Assembly (NCBI RefSeq): GCF_024181405.1
Contig: NZ_CP051302.1
Coordinates: forward strand, 1,488,001 to 1,552,000
Source of the DNA: Treponema denticola
Lineage (GTDB): Bacteria; Spirochaetota; Spirochaetia; Treponematales; Treponemataceae
Direction of reading: 5' to 3'
Length of the DNA stretch: 64,000 bases
The translations under genes and the position numbers were made by a program. The stretch's first letter is position 1. Every line of letters begins with the position of its first letter. Below, piece by piece: positions 54,907 to 63,927 of the stretch. Below the pieces are notes generated by a model that worked only from the letters and a program-made list of their open reading frames with translations, did not search any database and was not told the DNA's origin.

Positions 54907-56004
54907 TTAATTATTATTGTCAATTGTTTGGGCCAATCTAAAACCCAGAATATAACCCGGATTTACCGGAATAGCATAACCCCAAGATTTTACACGGGAA
55001 AAACTAAGACCATGCTTTACAGAACCGCTTTTTATAATTCTATATCTGGCTCCTTCTTTATTGATAGGGTCAATAAACTGACCGGTTTTTCTTTGATTAT
55101 ACCGATCAAAACACCACTCCCAGCAATTCCCGGACATATCATAGAGCCCTAACCTATTGGGCTTTTTTTGCCCTATGGGATGAATATCTATAATTTCGCC
55201 TGATGAACCTACATTAAATAGAGAGCTATTATCTCTATACCAAACATATTCTCCGGCATTTTCAATGTCATCGGTTCCTGCAAATCCGAAATTCCAATCA
55301 GCGGCCTCTACATCTCCGCCTCTGGCAGCAAATTCCCATTCAGCCTCAGTCGGCAAACGATAGCCGTTATTTTTCATACGAACATCGGGATTTTCGCTCT
55401 TTGTAACATCTAAAGCATTGCGTAAAACCTTACCGTCATAGTAATAAACCGGATCCAAGCCTTCTTTTTCGCTTAAAGCATTACACCAAATAATAGCATC
55501 GCTCCACGACATTTTTGTTACAGGATAGACGCCTGCCTTTACCGTATTATAAGGCTTTCCCATTTCTTCTGCCTTTTCCTTCAACTCTTTAATTTCATAC
55601 ATTTCGTCAGGATCTGCCGAATGTCCCATATAAATACCCGGCTGGCCTAAAGATTGGAACTGATATTCATGCCCGCTTTCTTTGATAATCCACTCATAGA
55701 CCTCATTCCAAAATGAATAGGAAACTTCATACTTTCCGATCTTATAAGGGCTTAAAGTAACTTTTCTTCCGGAGGTAAAAAAACCTTCCGAACCTTCGCC
55801 TTCGATAATTACAGGTTTTTCAATGACGGTGATCATTGTTTTAAAATTTTCGATTGAATCATAAGGATAATTTACAACCTTCCGTCTGGTCGTAAATAAA
55901 ATTCCGCCTATCAAAATAACTGAAAATAAAAAATAAAAGAAATTTTCATTTTTATAAGTTTTAGGATTTTTAATAGCCTTGAAGATATTCTTTATACACC
56001 CCAT
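54907..56004 (-). CDS. Membrane-anchored FGE/SUMF1-domain protein without catalytic cysteines
   Basis: The 365-residue protein has one N-terminal membrane segment (FFYFLFSVILIGGILFTT) and then the FGE-sulfatase fold: SPYKIGKYEVSYSFWNEVY, VTKMSWSDAIIWCNALSEKE, GYRLPTEAEWEFAARGG, GLYDMSGNCWEWCFDRY and GFRLAQ. True formylglycine-generating enzymes have two cysteines in the segment after RGGSW; here it reads IIKSGSVKHGLSFSRVKSW, with none. It is thus likely a binding or ergothioneine/EgtB-type divergent domain rather than FGE. Oral treponemes carry several such proteins. Function unknown. Confidence 0.8.
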   Translation of the reverse strand: MGCIKNIFKAIKNPKTYKNENFFYFLFSVILIGGILFTTRRKVVNYPYDSIENFKTMITVIEKPVIIEGEGSEGFFTSGRKVTLSPYKIGKYEVSYSFWNEVYEWIIKESGHEYQFQSLGQPGIYMGHSADPDEMYEIKELKEKAEEMGKPYNTVKAGVYPVTKMSWSDAIIWCNALSEKEGLDPVYYYDGKVLRNALDVTKSENPDVRMKNNGYRLPTEAEWEFAARGGDVEAADWNFGFAGTDDIENAGEYVWYRDNSSLFNVGSSGEIIDIHPIGQKKPNRLGLYDMSGNCWEWCFDRYNQRKTGQFIDPINKEGARYRIIKSGSVKHGLSFSRVKSWGYAIPVNPGYILGFRLAQTIDNNN

Positions 56005-56125
56005 ACATTCCCCATAAATAAAAATTTATAAGATGTTTTATACCATATTAGAGCAAAAAAATCAATAAAATAGATTTTAAAAATAAAAGAAATTTCAAAT
56101 TCTTAACTTTGTATCTTTTTTTCGA

Positions 56126-56154
56126 TTGAAAATTTTATTTTTATGGATTATACT
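56126..56154 (+). promoter_or_regulatory. Promoter of the lipase gene
   Basis: TTGAAA, 17 bases, TATACT. The ATG lies 20 bases downstream with GGGGGAGA before it, so this transcript has a normal leader. Confidence 0.6.
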
Positions 56155-56174
56155 ATTTTTATGGGGGAGAATTT

Positions 56175-57089
56175 ATGCAGACAATTTATCAAACAATGAG
56201 CGACGGATCGGCTGTTGCGGTTCATCAATGGCTTCCTAAAAAAAAGCCTAAGGCTGTAATTCATATAGTTCACGGAATGGCTGAGCACGCTTTAAGATAT
56301 GCAGACTTTGCCGAAGAGGCTTGCACAAGGGGGTTTACGGTGTTTGCATCGGACCATCGAGGTCACGGTAAAACTTGCGGAAAAATAATGCTTAAAGGTT
56401 ATCTTGCAGATAAAGACGGCTTTAGACGGGTAGTAGAAGATCAAAAAGAAATCAATGATGAAATTCAAAAAATTTATCAGGATATTCCGATTATAATACT
56501 CGGCCATTCATTCGGGTCTTTTATAACTCAAAACTATATAGAAAACTACGGAAAAACCGTAAAAGCTGCTATCTTAGTAGGAAGTGCAGGCCCAAACCCT
56601 ATGCTGAAAATCGCAGGTATTGCAGCCGGCTTAAATAAACTCTTTTCAGGGAGAAAAAAGCCATCCAAATTTATGGATAAACTGAGTTTTGGAGCCTATA
56701 ATAAGACGGTTGATTCCCCCAAAACAAATTTTGACTGGCTTTCAAGAGATGAAAAAGAGGTTAAAAAATATATTGATGATGAATTTTGCGGCTTTACGTG
56801 TACTGTAGGTTTTTACCAAGACCTGATTAAAGGATTAAAACAAACACACACGAGTACCGAAATGGTAAAGATTCCAAATGAGCTCCCCATCCTCATTACT
56901 TCAGGCGATAGGGATCCTGTTTCAAACCTAGGTAAGAGCGTAAAAAAGCTATATGATATTTACAAGGCCAATGGTATAAGCGACCTTAACTTAAAGCTCT
57001 ATGAAGGAGCCCGCCATGAAATCTTAAACGAAACCAATAAGGAAGAAGTTAAGGCCGATATCTTTGAATGGATAGAAAAAAGGCTATAA
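56175..57089 (+). CDS. Alpha/beta hydrolase, monoacylglycerol-lipase-like
   Basis: The 304-residue enzyme shows HIVHGMAEHALRYADFAE, FASDHRGHGKT, the nucleophile elbow GHSFGSF, the acid SGDRDPVS and the base GARHEILNE, all as in monoacylglycerol lipase/lysophospholipase. No signal peptide. It is convergent with the next lipoprotein gene at a spacing of 11 bases. Confidence 0.88.
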   Translation: MQTIYQTMSDGSAVAVHQWLPKKKPKAVIHIVHGMAEHALRYADFAEEACTRGFTVFASDHRGHGKTCGKIMLKGYLADKDGFRRVVEDQKEINDEIQKIYQDIPIIILGHSFGSFITQNYIENYGKTVKAAILVGSAGPNPMLKIAGIAAGLNKLFSGRKKPSKFMDKLSFGAYNKTVDSPKTNFDWLSRDEKEVKKYIDDEFCGFTCTVGFYQDLIKGLKQTHTSTEMVKIPNELPILITSGDRDPVSNLGKSVKKLYDIYKANGISDLNLKLYEGARHEILNETNKEEVKADIFEWIEKRL

Positions 57090-57100
57090 TATAAGCCCGA

Positions 57101-57562
57101 TTAAACTTGTTCTTCAGATTTTGCCTTTGTTTTTCGCAAATTATGTTTTTGAATGTACTCTTGAGTCCTTTTATAGTCCTTCCTTGCAAGAACCAAATAC
57201 TTGGGTGCAAGCCCCGCCCCTCCGGCCATCTCGTATCTATCTATAATGGCTTTAAGCATATCATCGGCTTCAAGCCATTTTTTTTGACTTATATAGATAT
57301 GAGCTATCTCATATTCCGCAGCTGTTCTGGTAGAGGCGTCAGTTCCGTATCTTTTTATTACTATTTTATAATATTCAAGGGCATTTCTTAAAGAGCCGTT
57401 ATCAAGTTCTGCTTGAGCCCTTTGGTTTAATTCAATGGGGGTAAGATTTGCAGGAACAGTTTCATCAGTCGGAAGACTGGAACAAGAAAAAAACAAAGAA
57501 ATTGCAGCCGTTAAAATTAGTAAATTAAAGCCATAGGATTTTGTCTTAATTTTTTTTGTCAT
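57101..57562 (-). CDS. Small TPR lipoprotein
   Basis: The 153-residue protein has a signal peptide ending in LFFSC-SS, then TPR-like helices (LDNGSLRNALEYYKIVIKRY, YEIAHIYISQKKWLEADDML). The ATG at 57562 (MTKKIKTK) has GGAG upstream; a TTG that includes it is four codons longer. It resembles the BamD/YbgF helical class but is too short to call. First exposed partner may be the OmpA protein encoded upstream. Confidence 0.75.
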   Translation of the reverse strand: MTKKIKTKSYGFNLLILTAAISLFFSCSSLPTDETVPANLTPIELNQRAQAELDNGSLRNALEYYKIVIKRYGTDASTRTAAEYEIAHIYISQKKWLEADDMLKAIIDRYEMAGGAGLAPKYLVLARKDYKRTQEYIQKHNLRKTKAKSEEQV

Positions 57563-57661
57563 TTTATTCTCCAAATTTTATTTAAACCGTATTTTTAATA
57601 CATTCTAAACAAACAATATTAAAAAAAGTATCATCATTTAAAATGAACTTGCTGCAAGCGT

Positions 57662-59011
57662 TTATTCACGGATTACCGTAATCTCAACACGGCGGTTTTT
57701 TGCCATATTTGTCTCATTATTACTGGGGGCCGCGGGCCTTGTGCTTCCATAGCCGGCTGTCATTATCCTTGAGCGGTCAATTCCCCGTTTTGAAATTTCG
57801 TCTGCGATTCTTTCCGCCCTTTGTACCGAAAGAATTTTTTCGTCCTCAGGCCTATTAAGGTCAGCCGTGTGGCCTTCAATTAAAAATTTTGTATAAGGTC
57901 CAAGCTTCAAAAGAGCTTCGGCAATTACGTCTATTTTACCCATCTCTTCAGGAAGAACATCGGGCATATCCGCAACAAACCGTATATCATACATTATTAT
58001 TTTAACTATGTTTTTGGGATTGGATAGTTCAATTCCTTTTTCTTTATGCTTTTCAAGCAAGAGTTCAATATCATGATATGCAAAGTAATAGTTTTCATCG
58101 GGCGGAGTAAAGGGCTCGGTAACATGGAGCATATCTTCATCGCAGATTATGACTACCCGCCCTTCCTGTAAAAGTTTTAAATTTTCAGGCTTTGACAAAA
58201 TACGGCTGCTATCCTCCATCGAAATAATCGGATCGGTTCTGTTTTGGCCGAAAACGCCTCTCGCTATTATACGCAAGGGCTCGGTACCTACATATTCCCT
58301 ATACAGCGCTTCATTAAGGCTTGAAGAATATAACACTATCCCCAGTTTTTTTGCTATTTTAGGATCTACCATGTTCTTTTCATATATGGTAGACATATCG
58401 GTGTTCCAAACTTTCGGAAAAATACAGGGCTGAAGTTTTTCCTTTGTATATTCTCCGTGCACAGGCAGCAAACCTCTGGCATCTATTAAAATCCCCGTAT
58501 ACACCTTGCTGACAGTCGTGCTTGGAGGAATCGATGGAACATAGGGCGTATTGTGCTTGATAAACAGCTTTGCAATTTCATGCAGTTCAGTACTTGTTTT
58601 TATCAAGGCATTGGACATATCATTTGAAAAATGAGGATTTTTATAATTCCCTTTTTCAATTATCTTATTTATGGTGTTTAAGTTTACTTTTTCTTCAGCA
58701 AGATAGTTTCCCAAGCGGTGGGAAGAGTCAACTATAACGGAAAGATAAATATCCTTTAAAAGGGAAGGCATGTATTTTTCTATTGTGTTAAAAGCCGCAT
58801 CCCTATCACTTGGAAGATAAAAACCGCTTTTATTCATATCAAGTTTTATTAAGGATTCGATTGTGCCCTTTTCCCAATTTTGAACGGAAGAGGATTGAAG
58901 GACAGGCTCATAGGCATTTAAGGCAAAACTAAAAAGAAAAAAAAACAAAAAAAAGCTGCTTAAGCCTTTGGCATTTTTTAAAACCGTGTTTTTATTTAAA
59001 AATTTATTCAT
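57662..59011 (-). CDS. OmpA-family peptidoglycan-binding protein
   Basis: The 449-residue protein has a signal peptide (SFFLFFFLFSFALNAYE), about 290 residues of unknown fold, then the OmpA C-terminal domain: FLIEGHTADLNRPEDE, LSVQRAERIADEISKRGID and TAGYGSTRPAAPSNNETNMAKNRRVEI (shown in pieces TAGYGSTRP and KNRRVEI). The Asp and Arg that hold diaminopimelate/ornithine side chains are present. It follows mltD by 18 bases on the same strand; joint role in wall anchoring. Confidence 0.87.
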   Translation of the reverse strand: MNKFLNKNTVLKNAKGLSSFFLFFFLFSFALNAYEPVLQSSSVQNWEKGTIESLIKLDMNKSGFYLPSDRDAAFNTIEKYMPSLLKDIYLSVIVDSSHRLGNYLAEEKVNLNTINKIIEKGNYKNPHFSNDMSNALIKTSTELHEIAKLFIKHNTPYVPSIPPSTTVSKVYTGILIDARGLLPVHGEYTKEKLQPCIFPKVWNTDMSTIYEKNMVDPKIAKKLGIVLYSSSLNEALYREYVGTEPLRIIARGVFGQNRTDPIISMEDSSRILSKPENLKLLQEGRVVIICDEDMLHVTEPFTPPDENYYFAYHDIELLLEKHKEKGIELSNPKNIVKIIMYDIRFVADMPDVLPEEMGKIDVIAEALLKLGPYTKFLIEGHTADLNRPEDEKILSVQRAERIADEISKRGIDRSRIMTAGYGSTRPAAPSNNETNMAKNRRVEITVIRE

Positions 59012-59029
59012 TTGCTTTATCTCCGCTTA

Positions 59030-60319
59030 TCAGTTTATTATCGGCACCTTTAGTTTTTGACCTAAGGAAAGCACCGAATTTACCTCTATGCCGTTTTTTT
59101 CGGCGAGGGTTTCAACTTGGACATCATATTTTAAGGCTATGGACCACAAGGTGTCACCCTTTTTAATTACATATGTATCCTTAAATTCTAGATTTTGATC
59201 GTCATTTTTACGCCTATACGAATTTACGGTTTTTAAAGCCGGTATTTTAAGTACCTGCCCTATCTTAAGAGCAGAAGCATTAATGCCGGGATTATAGTTC
59301 ATAATCGACTTGATGCTTACGCCATAGTGTTTTGACAAGGCATAAAGAGTATCGCCGGATCTTATCTTATAACTGTAATATTTTATAAGAAGGGTGTTTT
59401 TTTCAAGCAAATCTTGAACAGCCTCTTTATATTCCAAGGGAATGCGCAAATTATATTTTAGATTGGGCGGAGTAATATTAAATTTCAAAGAAGGATTAAG
59501 AGCCGAAAAAAGGTCCGTATCAGCCTTAACTTTTTCGGCAAGCAAAATAACATCAATAGAGCGTTTTATCGGAATAATCTCTGTGGCTTCATAATCAAGA
59601 GCATCTCCCCAATCAATACCGTATTTTTCGCTATTCATAAGAATTTCCGCAATAGCTAAAAATTTAGCAACATAGAGAGAGGTTTCCGTCTTTAAGAATT
59701 TTTTTTCGGCCAGATACCAATAGTTTCGGCTTCCAGCCTTCTTTATAGCCTTATCCAAAGCCCCTACCCCGCAATTATAAGCCGCAAGAGCTAAATACCA
59801 GTCATTATAATAATTATAATTCCATCTAAGTTTTTTTACGGCTGCAGTGCTGGTCTTCCATGGATCCCGCCTTTCATCAATCCATTCATCGATATGAATA
59901 TCATAGCCGCCTATACTGTTCCGCATAAATTGCCAAATACCTACGGCCCCCGATTTTGACACAGCCTTAGGCGAAAACCCCGACTCTATAACCGGTAAAA
60001 ATAATAGTTCGGGAGGGAGATTTTCTCTGCGCAATTCTTCAATAATAAAATTGCGGTAAGGGCTCGACCTTTTCATAATCGCTTCCAAATACCTTAAACC
60101 GTTTTCATTCAGATACTGATTTCTAAACTTTTCAATTAGAGGATATTTTGAAGACACAATAACCGTACCGTGAAGCGATTTTTGGCGGTTATAAGAGAGA
60201 TTCGATTTATTAAGCTGCCTAAGTTTTACGGATTCGTCCTTTGTAAAATTTAAAGAGGCTGCGTGAATTAAATCAAAACCTAAAAAAACAAAGACTATAA
60301 AAAAAATCCGAGTCTTCAC
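59030..60319 (-). CDS. mltD: Membrane-bound lytic transglycosylase D with two LysM domains
   Basis: The start is a GTG that shares its first base with the stop TAG of the upstream gene, with GGAG ten bases before; a 13-codon longer frame is less likely. The 429-residue protein has a signal sequence (TRIFFIVFVFLGFDLIHA), the SLT core with catalytic Glu in LPVIESGFSPKAVS and GAVGIWQFM, LALAAYNCGVG, and two C-terminal LysM units (YKIRSGDTLYALSKHYGVS and YVIKKGDTLWSIALKYDVQ). It cuts peptidoglycan glycan strands at the periplasmic face. Confidence 0.93.
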   Translation of the reverse strand: MKTRIFFIVFVFLGFDLIHAASLNFTKDESVKLRQLNKSNLSYNRQKSLHGTVIVSSKYPLIEKFRNQYLNENGLRYLEAIMKRSSPYRNFIIEELRRENLPPELLFLPVIESGFSPKAVSKSGAVGIWQFMRNSIGGYDIHIDEWIDERRDPWKTSTAAVKKLRWNYNYYNDWYLALAAYNCGVGALDKAIKKAGSRNYWYLAEKKFLKTETSLYVAKFLAIAEILMNSEKYGIDWGDALDYEATEIIPIKRSIDVILLAEKVKADTDLFSALNPSLKFNITPPNLKYNLRIPLEYKEAVQDLLEKNTLLIKYYSYKIRSGDTLYALSKHYGVSIKSIMNYNPGINASALKIGQVLKIPALKTVNSYRRKNDDQNLEFKDTYVIKKGDTLWSIALKYDVQVETLAEKNGIEVNSVLSLGQKLKVPIIN

Positions 60320-61362
60320 TAAATTTTTTCTCCGTAGTAAATACCTGCCCATTCCCATCTTCCGTGAATTTCAGGATCTGCCGGGAAGTTTACTTTTCTA
60401 AAGTACAGGTACCATATTCTTGAATATTGATTCCAGCCCGAAGTTTTAAGATAGGCCTCGTGGGGTGTAGAAGAAGGATCAATTTCAGGCTCTATTTTTA
60501 TATAAGTTCCGTACATAAAATTTCTTAAAGAAAAATCTTGAGAACCGTAAATGTCTGAAAGTTCCTGTTTCCACGCCATAGAAAAAAAGTTTACCTTTGA
60601 ACGGTAACGCTCCAAGGTATCATAGTCCTTCCTCTGAATTGCCGACTTAATAACGGACAAAAGCTCATCAAGACTTTCCATTGTCCAGCTCTTTGTTGAA
60701 GAGCTGTAGTCTACGATTTTTCGGGCATAGCCGTAATTATCCGGGATGCCCGGGATAATCAAATCAAAACGGCCGAGGCCTATAAATTTTGAATAGCTTT
60801 GAATGGCCAAATTCCATTCTCCGAGCTTTTCGTAATTTTGTGCAAGCATAAAATAGGAATAAGCAGGATCAATGCTGTCATAAAAGTTGGAAAGCAAAAG
60901 AGAATAGTACTCTACAAGGCGTTTAGGATCATTCGTTATATTTATCAAATTTTTTAAACTTAAATATTGAATCGACTTTCCCGAAATTTCCATATCCTTA
61001 TCAAGTTTTATAACTCTTTCAAAAAAATAGGCAGCCGGTTCATTCATTTTTTGTTCCATATATTCGTTTGCCAGCATTAAAAGCCAATAACCTTTATAAG
61101 TGTCATCAGGATCGTTTTCTACAAGAGAACTTAAAAAGACAATCAAAAGTTTATTTTTCTTTTTAACCTTGAGATTTTTTGCTATTCTATCCTTAACGGC
61201 AAAGCTCATTTCCTTGCTTTCCGTCTTTTTTAATACTTCAATAAGAGTTTTTTGCTCGTCTTTTAAGTTATCCATGTCATCATATAAGTAAAGATCAGGA
61301 TCTTGTTTACAGCTTATAAAAATAAGACAAAGCATAAACATCAAAATAAATTTATTTTTCAT
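60319..61362 (-). CDS. TPR-like lipoprotein
   Basis: The 347-residue protein has a lipobox FISC (Cys 18) after MKNKFILMFMLCLIF, then helical repeats (AYSYFMLAQNYEKLGEWNLA, YKGYWLLMLANEYMEQKM). The C-terminal 90 residues are not recognised. It precedes mltD with a shared stop/start base, so the two are coupled. It may hold or direct the transglycosylase; this is inferred from coupling only. Its promoter leaves a six-base gap to the ATG. Confidence 0.78.
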   Translation of the reverse strand: MKNKFILMFMLCLIFISCKQDPDLYLYDDMDNLKDEQKTLIEVLKKTESKEMSFAVKDRIAKNLKVKKKNKLLIVFLSSLVENDPDDTYKGYWLLMLANEYMEQKMNEPAAYFFERVIKLDKDMEISGKSIQYLSLKNLINITNDPKRLVEYYSLLLSNFYDSIDPAYSYFMLAQNYEKLGEWNLAIQSYSKFIGLGRFDLIIPGIPDNYGYARKIVDYSSSTKSWTMESLDELLSVIKSAIQRKDYDTLERYRSKVNFFSMAWKQELSDIYGSQDFSLRNFMYGTYIKIEPEIDPSSTPHEAYLKTSGWNQYSRIWYLYFRKVNFPADPEIHGRWEWAGIYYGEKI

Positions 61363-61368
61363 TTGCTT

Positions 61369-61397
61369 ATAATATCATTTTCTCCCTAAAAGTACAA
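61369..61397 (-). promoter_or_regulatory. Promoter of the lipoprotein-mltD unit, -10 six bases from ATG
   Basis: Minus-strand TTGTAC, 17 bases, TATTAT, then AAGCAA and ATG. The -35 is a weak match. GGGAG lies inside the spacer, too far away to act as a Shine-Dalgarno. Confidence 0.45.
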
Positions 61398-61404
61398 TAA
61401 GGAC

Positions 61405-61872
61405 TTAAAACCTTGTATCAAGAGGTCTTTGTTTTAAGGCCTTAGCTAAAAGGCTGTCCAAAAGATTTGAAAATTTTTGAATCTCTTTTTTTCCGAAAGA
61501 GTTTGTTTTTTCGGGAGCAAGGCCGTTGGCCTGCAGCTCATACATAAAATTCCGTGCAGATAGATAGGTATTTATGTTGTCGCGGGTAAAAATCGTCCCC
61601 CTGTCATTTATCACATAAAGCCCCTTATCTACCAAAAGCTTCGCCAAGGGAATATCCCTCGTTATAGCCAAATCGCCCTCAACCGAGTTTTCGGTTATGT
61701 AGAGGTCGGCAGCCTGCTCGGTGTTTTCGGTAACAACCATGCTTGCACCCTTAGGTATGGGTATTTCCCTGTTTGCCGCAAAGATTACGGGCAGCTTTAG
61801 ACGTTCTCCGGCCTTAGCCGTAATTTGTCTTATTCTTACAGGGCATGAATCGGCATCTACCCAGATTTTCAT
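61405..61872 (-). CDS. UPF0178 (YaiI/YqxD) family protein
   Basis: The 155-residue protein has MKIWVDADSCPVRIRQI, VTENTEQAADLYI, DLAITRDIPLAKLLVDKG and NDRGTIFTRDNI, the UPF0178 signature, which resembles a PIN-like/NYN nuclease fold by its early Asp pair. Biochemical role unknown. The ATG overlaps the zapA stop by four bases, placing it at the end of the infC transcript. Confidence 0.9.
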   Translation of the reverse strand: MKIWVDADSCPVRIRQITAKAGERLKLPVIFAANREIPIPKGASMVVTENTEQAADLYITENSVEGDLAITRDIPLAKLLVDKGLYVINDRGTIFTRDNINTYLSARNFMYELQANGLAPEKTNSFGKKEIQKFSNLLDSLLAKALKQRPLDTRF

Positions 61873-62168
61873 ATTACCTCATTGATTTTTTCGATCATCC
61901 TCATAGCGGATTTTTCCATGTCACAGGCCTTTTGGATAAGCTCTTGTGAATTTTGCCCTGAAAATTCTTCCTTGTACAGCTCATCGGTAACCAAAATACC
62001 TGTAAGAATGGCAAGTTTTAAAGGGTCGGAAACCTTAGAAGTTTGCTTCACTTGGTCTAAAACATTTAGATAGTGATTGTAAATTCGGCTTAGGTATTCA
62101 TCGGTTTCATTGGCTTGAATGGCAAAGGAAGTTCCCAATACGTCGATATTTAATTGTCCTTTGCTCAT
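61869..62168 (-). CDS. zapA: Cell division protein ZapA
   Basis: The 99-residue protein starts SKGQLNIDVLGTSFAIQANE, the ZapA N-terminal domain, followed by SRIYNHYLNVLDQVKQ and a long helix. ZapA bundles FtsZ filaments. It lies five bases after a coiled-coil gene and overlaps the UPF0178 gene. Confidence 0.85.
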   Translation of the reverse strand: MSKGQLNIDVLGTSFAIQANETDEYLSRIYNHYLNVLDQVKQTSKVSDPLKLAILTGILVTDELYKEEFSGQNSQELIQKACDMEKSAMRMIEKINEVI

Positions 62169-62173
62169 TTTAC

Positions 62174-62638
62174 CTAAAATATATCCATCTGTTTACTTGC
62201 ATCGGAGGATTGTCCCAGTACATCATCAAGGTCTTTTTGAAGATTACCGGAAACGGGTTCTTCCGAAACAGGATCTGCAGCGGGAGCTTGTTGTGAAGAG
62301 GTTTTAGGAGAAGGCGTAGAAAAAGGCTCCGGTTTAGATCCGGCTGAAACAGGGGCTGCGGTTTCAAATTCAGAGGCCGAAGGCCTCGTTTCATGTTTTT
62401 TTGTATAAGAGGCATCTTCAAACGCACTTAATTGGTTAAGTGCGTTGATTATTCCTTCCTCGATCTTAGATTGGTCATCCTTAAAAACTATTATAAGCTT
62501 CTCCAATTCGGAAATTCGTCTATCTCTAGCTTCAATTTCCTTTTTTAGAGCATCTTTTTCGGTATGAAGGCTTTTTATCATCTGTACAGCTCTTTCTACC
62601 TTGTTTTCAAGGAGCCTTACCTGATCGAGATTGAGCAT
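62174..62638 (-). CDS. Coiled-coil protein, ZapB-like
   Basis: The first 70 of 154 residues form a heptad coil (VRLLENKVERAVQMIKSLH, EARDRRISELEKLI). The rest is Pro/Ser/Ala-rich and disordered, ending GQSSDASKQMDIF. Its place between rplT and zapA and the coil length suggest a ZapB-type division partner. The terminal MDIF could be a contact peptide. Family not certain. Confidence 0.65.
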   Translation of the reverse strand: MLNLDQVRLLENKVERAVQMIKSLHTEKDALKKEIEARDRRISELEKLIIVFKDDQSKIEEGIINALNQLSAFEDASYTKKHETRPSASEFETAAPVSAGSKPEPFSTPSPKTSSQQAPAADPVSEEPVSGNLQKDLDDVLGQSSDASKQMDIF

Positions 62639-62639
62639 A

Positions 62640-62999
62640 TCAGACTCCTAAGGCCTTTTTTGAAGCTTCCACAACAGCCTTAAAAGCGGTAGGATCTTCG
62701 ATAGCCATGTTTGAAAGGGCCTTTCTGTTTAATTGGATTCCGGCCTTGTTCATTCCGGCAATAAAGCGAGAATAGGTAATACCCTCAGCTCTAACGGCTG
62801 CATTGATACGGGTAATCCATATCTGCCTCATATCGCTTTTTTTATCTTTTCGTCCTACATAGCTGTGAAGCAAGGCCTTTCGAACTGCATCGCGGGCAGC
62901 CTTAAAATTGGTACCGCGGCGGCCTCTAAAGCCCTTGGCTTGCTTTAATATAGCTTTTCTTCTTGTAATTCTTCTATCACTACTTGTTGATCTTGACAT
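62640..62999 (-). CDS. rplT: 50S ribosomal protein L20
   Basis: The 119-residue basic protein has [40 protein letters not shown] and [18 protein letters not shown], standard L20. L20 often represses its own operon by binding the mRNA. It lies 30 bases after rpmI. Confidence 0.97.
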   Translation of the reverse strand: MSRSTSSDRRITRRKAILKQAKGFRGRRGTNFKAARDAVRKALLHSYVGRKDKKSDMRQIWITRINAAVRAEGITYSRFIAGMNKAGIQLNRKALSNMAIEDPTAFKAVVEASKKALGV

Positions 63000-63029
63000 T
63001 ATAAACTCCTGACTTCTATTTCAAATAAA

Positions 63030-63230
63030 TTAACCGTAGGGTAATAGCTGCTTGCGCATCTTCATGCTGTCAGCCTCTGAAAGAATGGCCGATTTCTTAA
63101 GACGGCGTACCCGTTTTTGAGATTTTTTAGTCATAATATGACCCTTGTTCATCTGCTTGTATTTTACCTTACCGCTTGCAGTAAGAGAAAATCTTTTTTT
63201 AGCAGCTCTTTTACTCTTCATCTTAGGCAT
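63030..63230 (-). CDS. rpmI: 50S ribosomal protein L35
   Basis: The 66-residue protein MPKMKSKRAAKKRFSLTASG is typical L35, with a Lys/Arg-rich tail and RKQLLPYG end. The ATG at 63230 has GGAGG four to five bases upstream; the four-codon longer frame overlaps that site. Confidence 0.97.
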   Translation of the reverse strand: MPKMKSKRAAKKRFSLTASGKVKYKQMNKGHIMTKKSQKRVRRLKKSAILSEADSMKMRKQLLPYG

Positions 63231-63256
63231 AAGTACCTCCAAAATTTATTATAAGC

Positions 63257-63784
63257 TTATTTTTTTTGTTTTGGACTCAATGTCATAGACATTGTCCGTC
63301 CTTCCATAGCAGGTTTTTTCTCGAGGGTACAGGCTTCTTCACCCCCCAGTTTTTCCAAAACCTTGTTTAAAACTTCATAACCGAGCTCAGTATGAGCAAG
63401 TTCGCGTCCCCAAAAACGCACGGTTACCTTTACTTTATCGCCGCCGTCAAGAAATTTTTTAATATGCGAGGATTTAAACTCAAGATCATGGTCGTGTATC
63501 TTAGGCTGCATTCTGATTTCTCTCATCATCTGCTGCTTTTGATTTTTCTTGGAGTCACGGAGCTTTTTCTCCATTTGAAATCGATATTTACCGTAATCTA
63601 TTATTTTGCAAACCGGAGGCTTCGCGGTAGGTGCAACTTCAACAAGGTCAAGTCCGGCTTCTGCGGCCATTTTTACAGCCTCAATAGTGGGAACAATACC
63701 CGCTTGTTCTCCATTAACCCCGATTAACCTAACCTCTCTCACGCGGATTTGATCATTTATCCGCAAACCTTTTACTTCAGCCAA
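63257..63784 (-). CDS. infC: Translation initiation factor IF-3
   Basis: The 175-residue protein has [43 protein letters not shown] and [16 protein letters not shown], standard IF-3. An ATG further up (63841) overlaps the -10 box of the promoter and cannot be the start. The TTG at 63784 has AAGGAG five bases upstream and gives the normal N-terminus. A rare start is the rule for infC because IF-3 limits its own synthesis by rejecting such codons. First gene of infC-rpmI-rplT. Confidence 0.93.
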   Translation of the reverse strand: MAEVKGLRINDQIRVREVRLIGVNGEQAGIVPTIEAVKMAAEAGLDLVEVAPTAKPPVCKIIDYGKYRFQMEKKLRDSKKNQKQQMMREIRMQPKIHDHDLEFKSSHIKKFLDGGDKVKVTVRFWGRELAHTELGYEVLNKVLEKLGGEEACTLEKKPAMEGRTMSMTLSPKQKK

Positions 63785-63797
63785 CGATTCTCCTTCT

Positions 63798-63817
63798 GCA
63801 CCCTTTCCTATCGGTGC
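63798..63817 (-). promoter_or_regulatory. infC leader hairpin next to the ribosome-binding site
   Basis: GCACC and GGTGC pair across a ten-base loop right before AGAAGGAG. It could influence translation of infC; function unproven. Confidence 0.4.
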
Positions 63818-63839
63818 GATATAATAAAATTTAGGGTTC

Positions 63840-63868
63840 ATTATATCGAAAATAAAAAAAATAGTCAA
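63840..63868 (-). promoter_or_regulatory. infC operon promoter
   Basis: Minus-strand TTGACT, 17 bases and a perfect TATAAT. Leader about 50 bases. Confidence 0.75.
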
Positions 63869-63891
63869 GGCTAGGACGACGAAAAACTATA

Positions 63892-63920
63892 TTGACAAAG
63901 TTGTAATTTTCGGTTAATAT
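63892..63920 (+). promoter_or_regulatory. Promoter of the truncated last gene, -10 seven bases from ATG
   Basis: A perfect TTGACA, 17 bases, TAATAT, then seven bases and ATG without a Shine-Dalgarno. Confidence 0.6.
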
Positions 63921-63927
63921 GTCGCCC

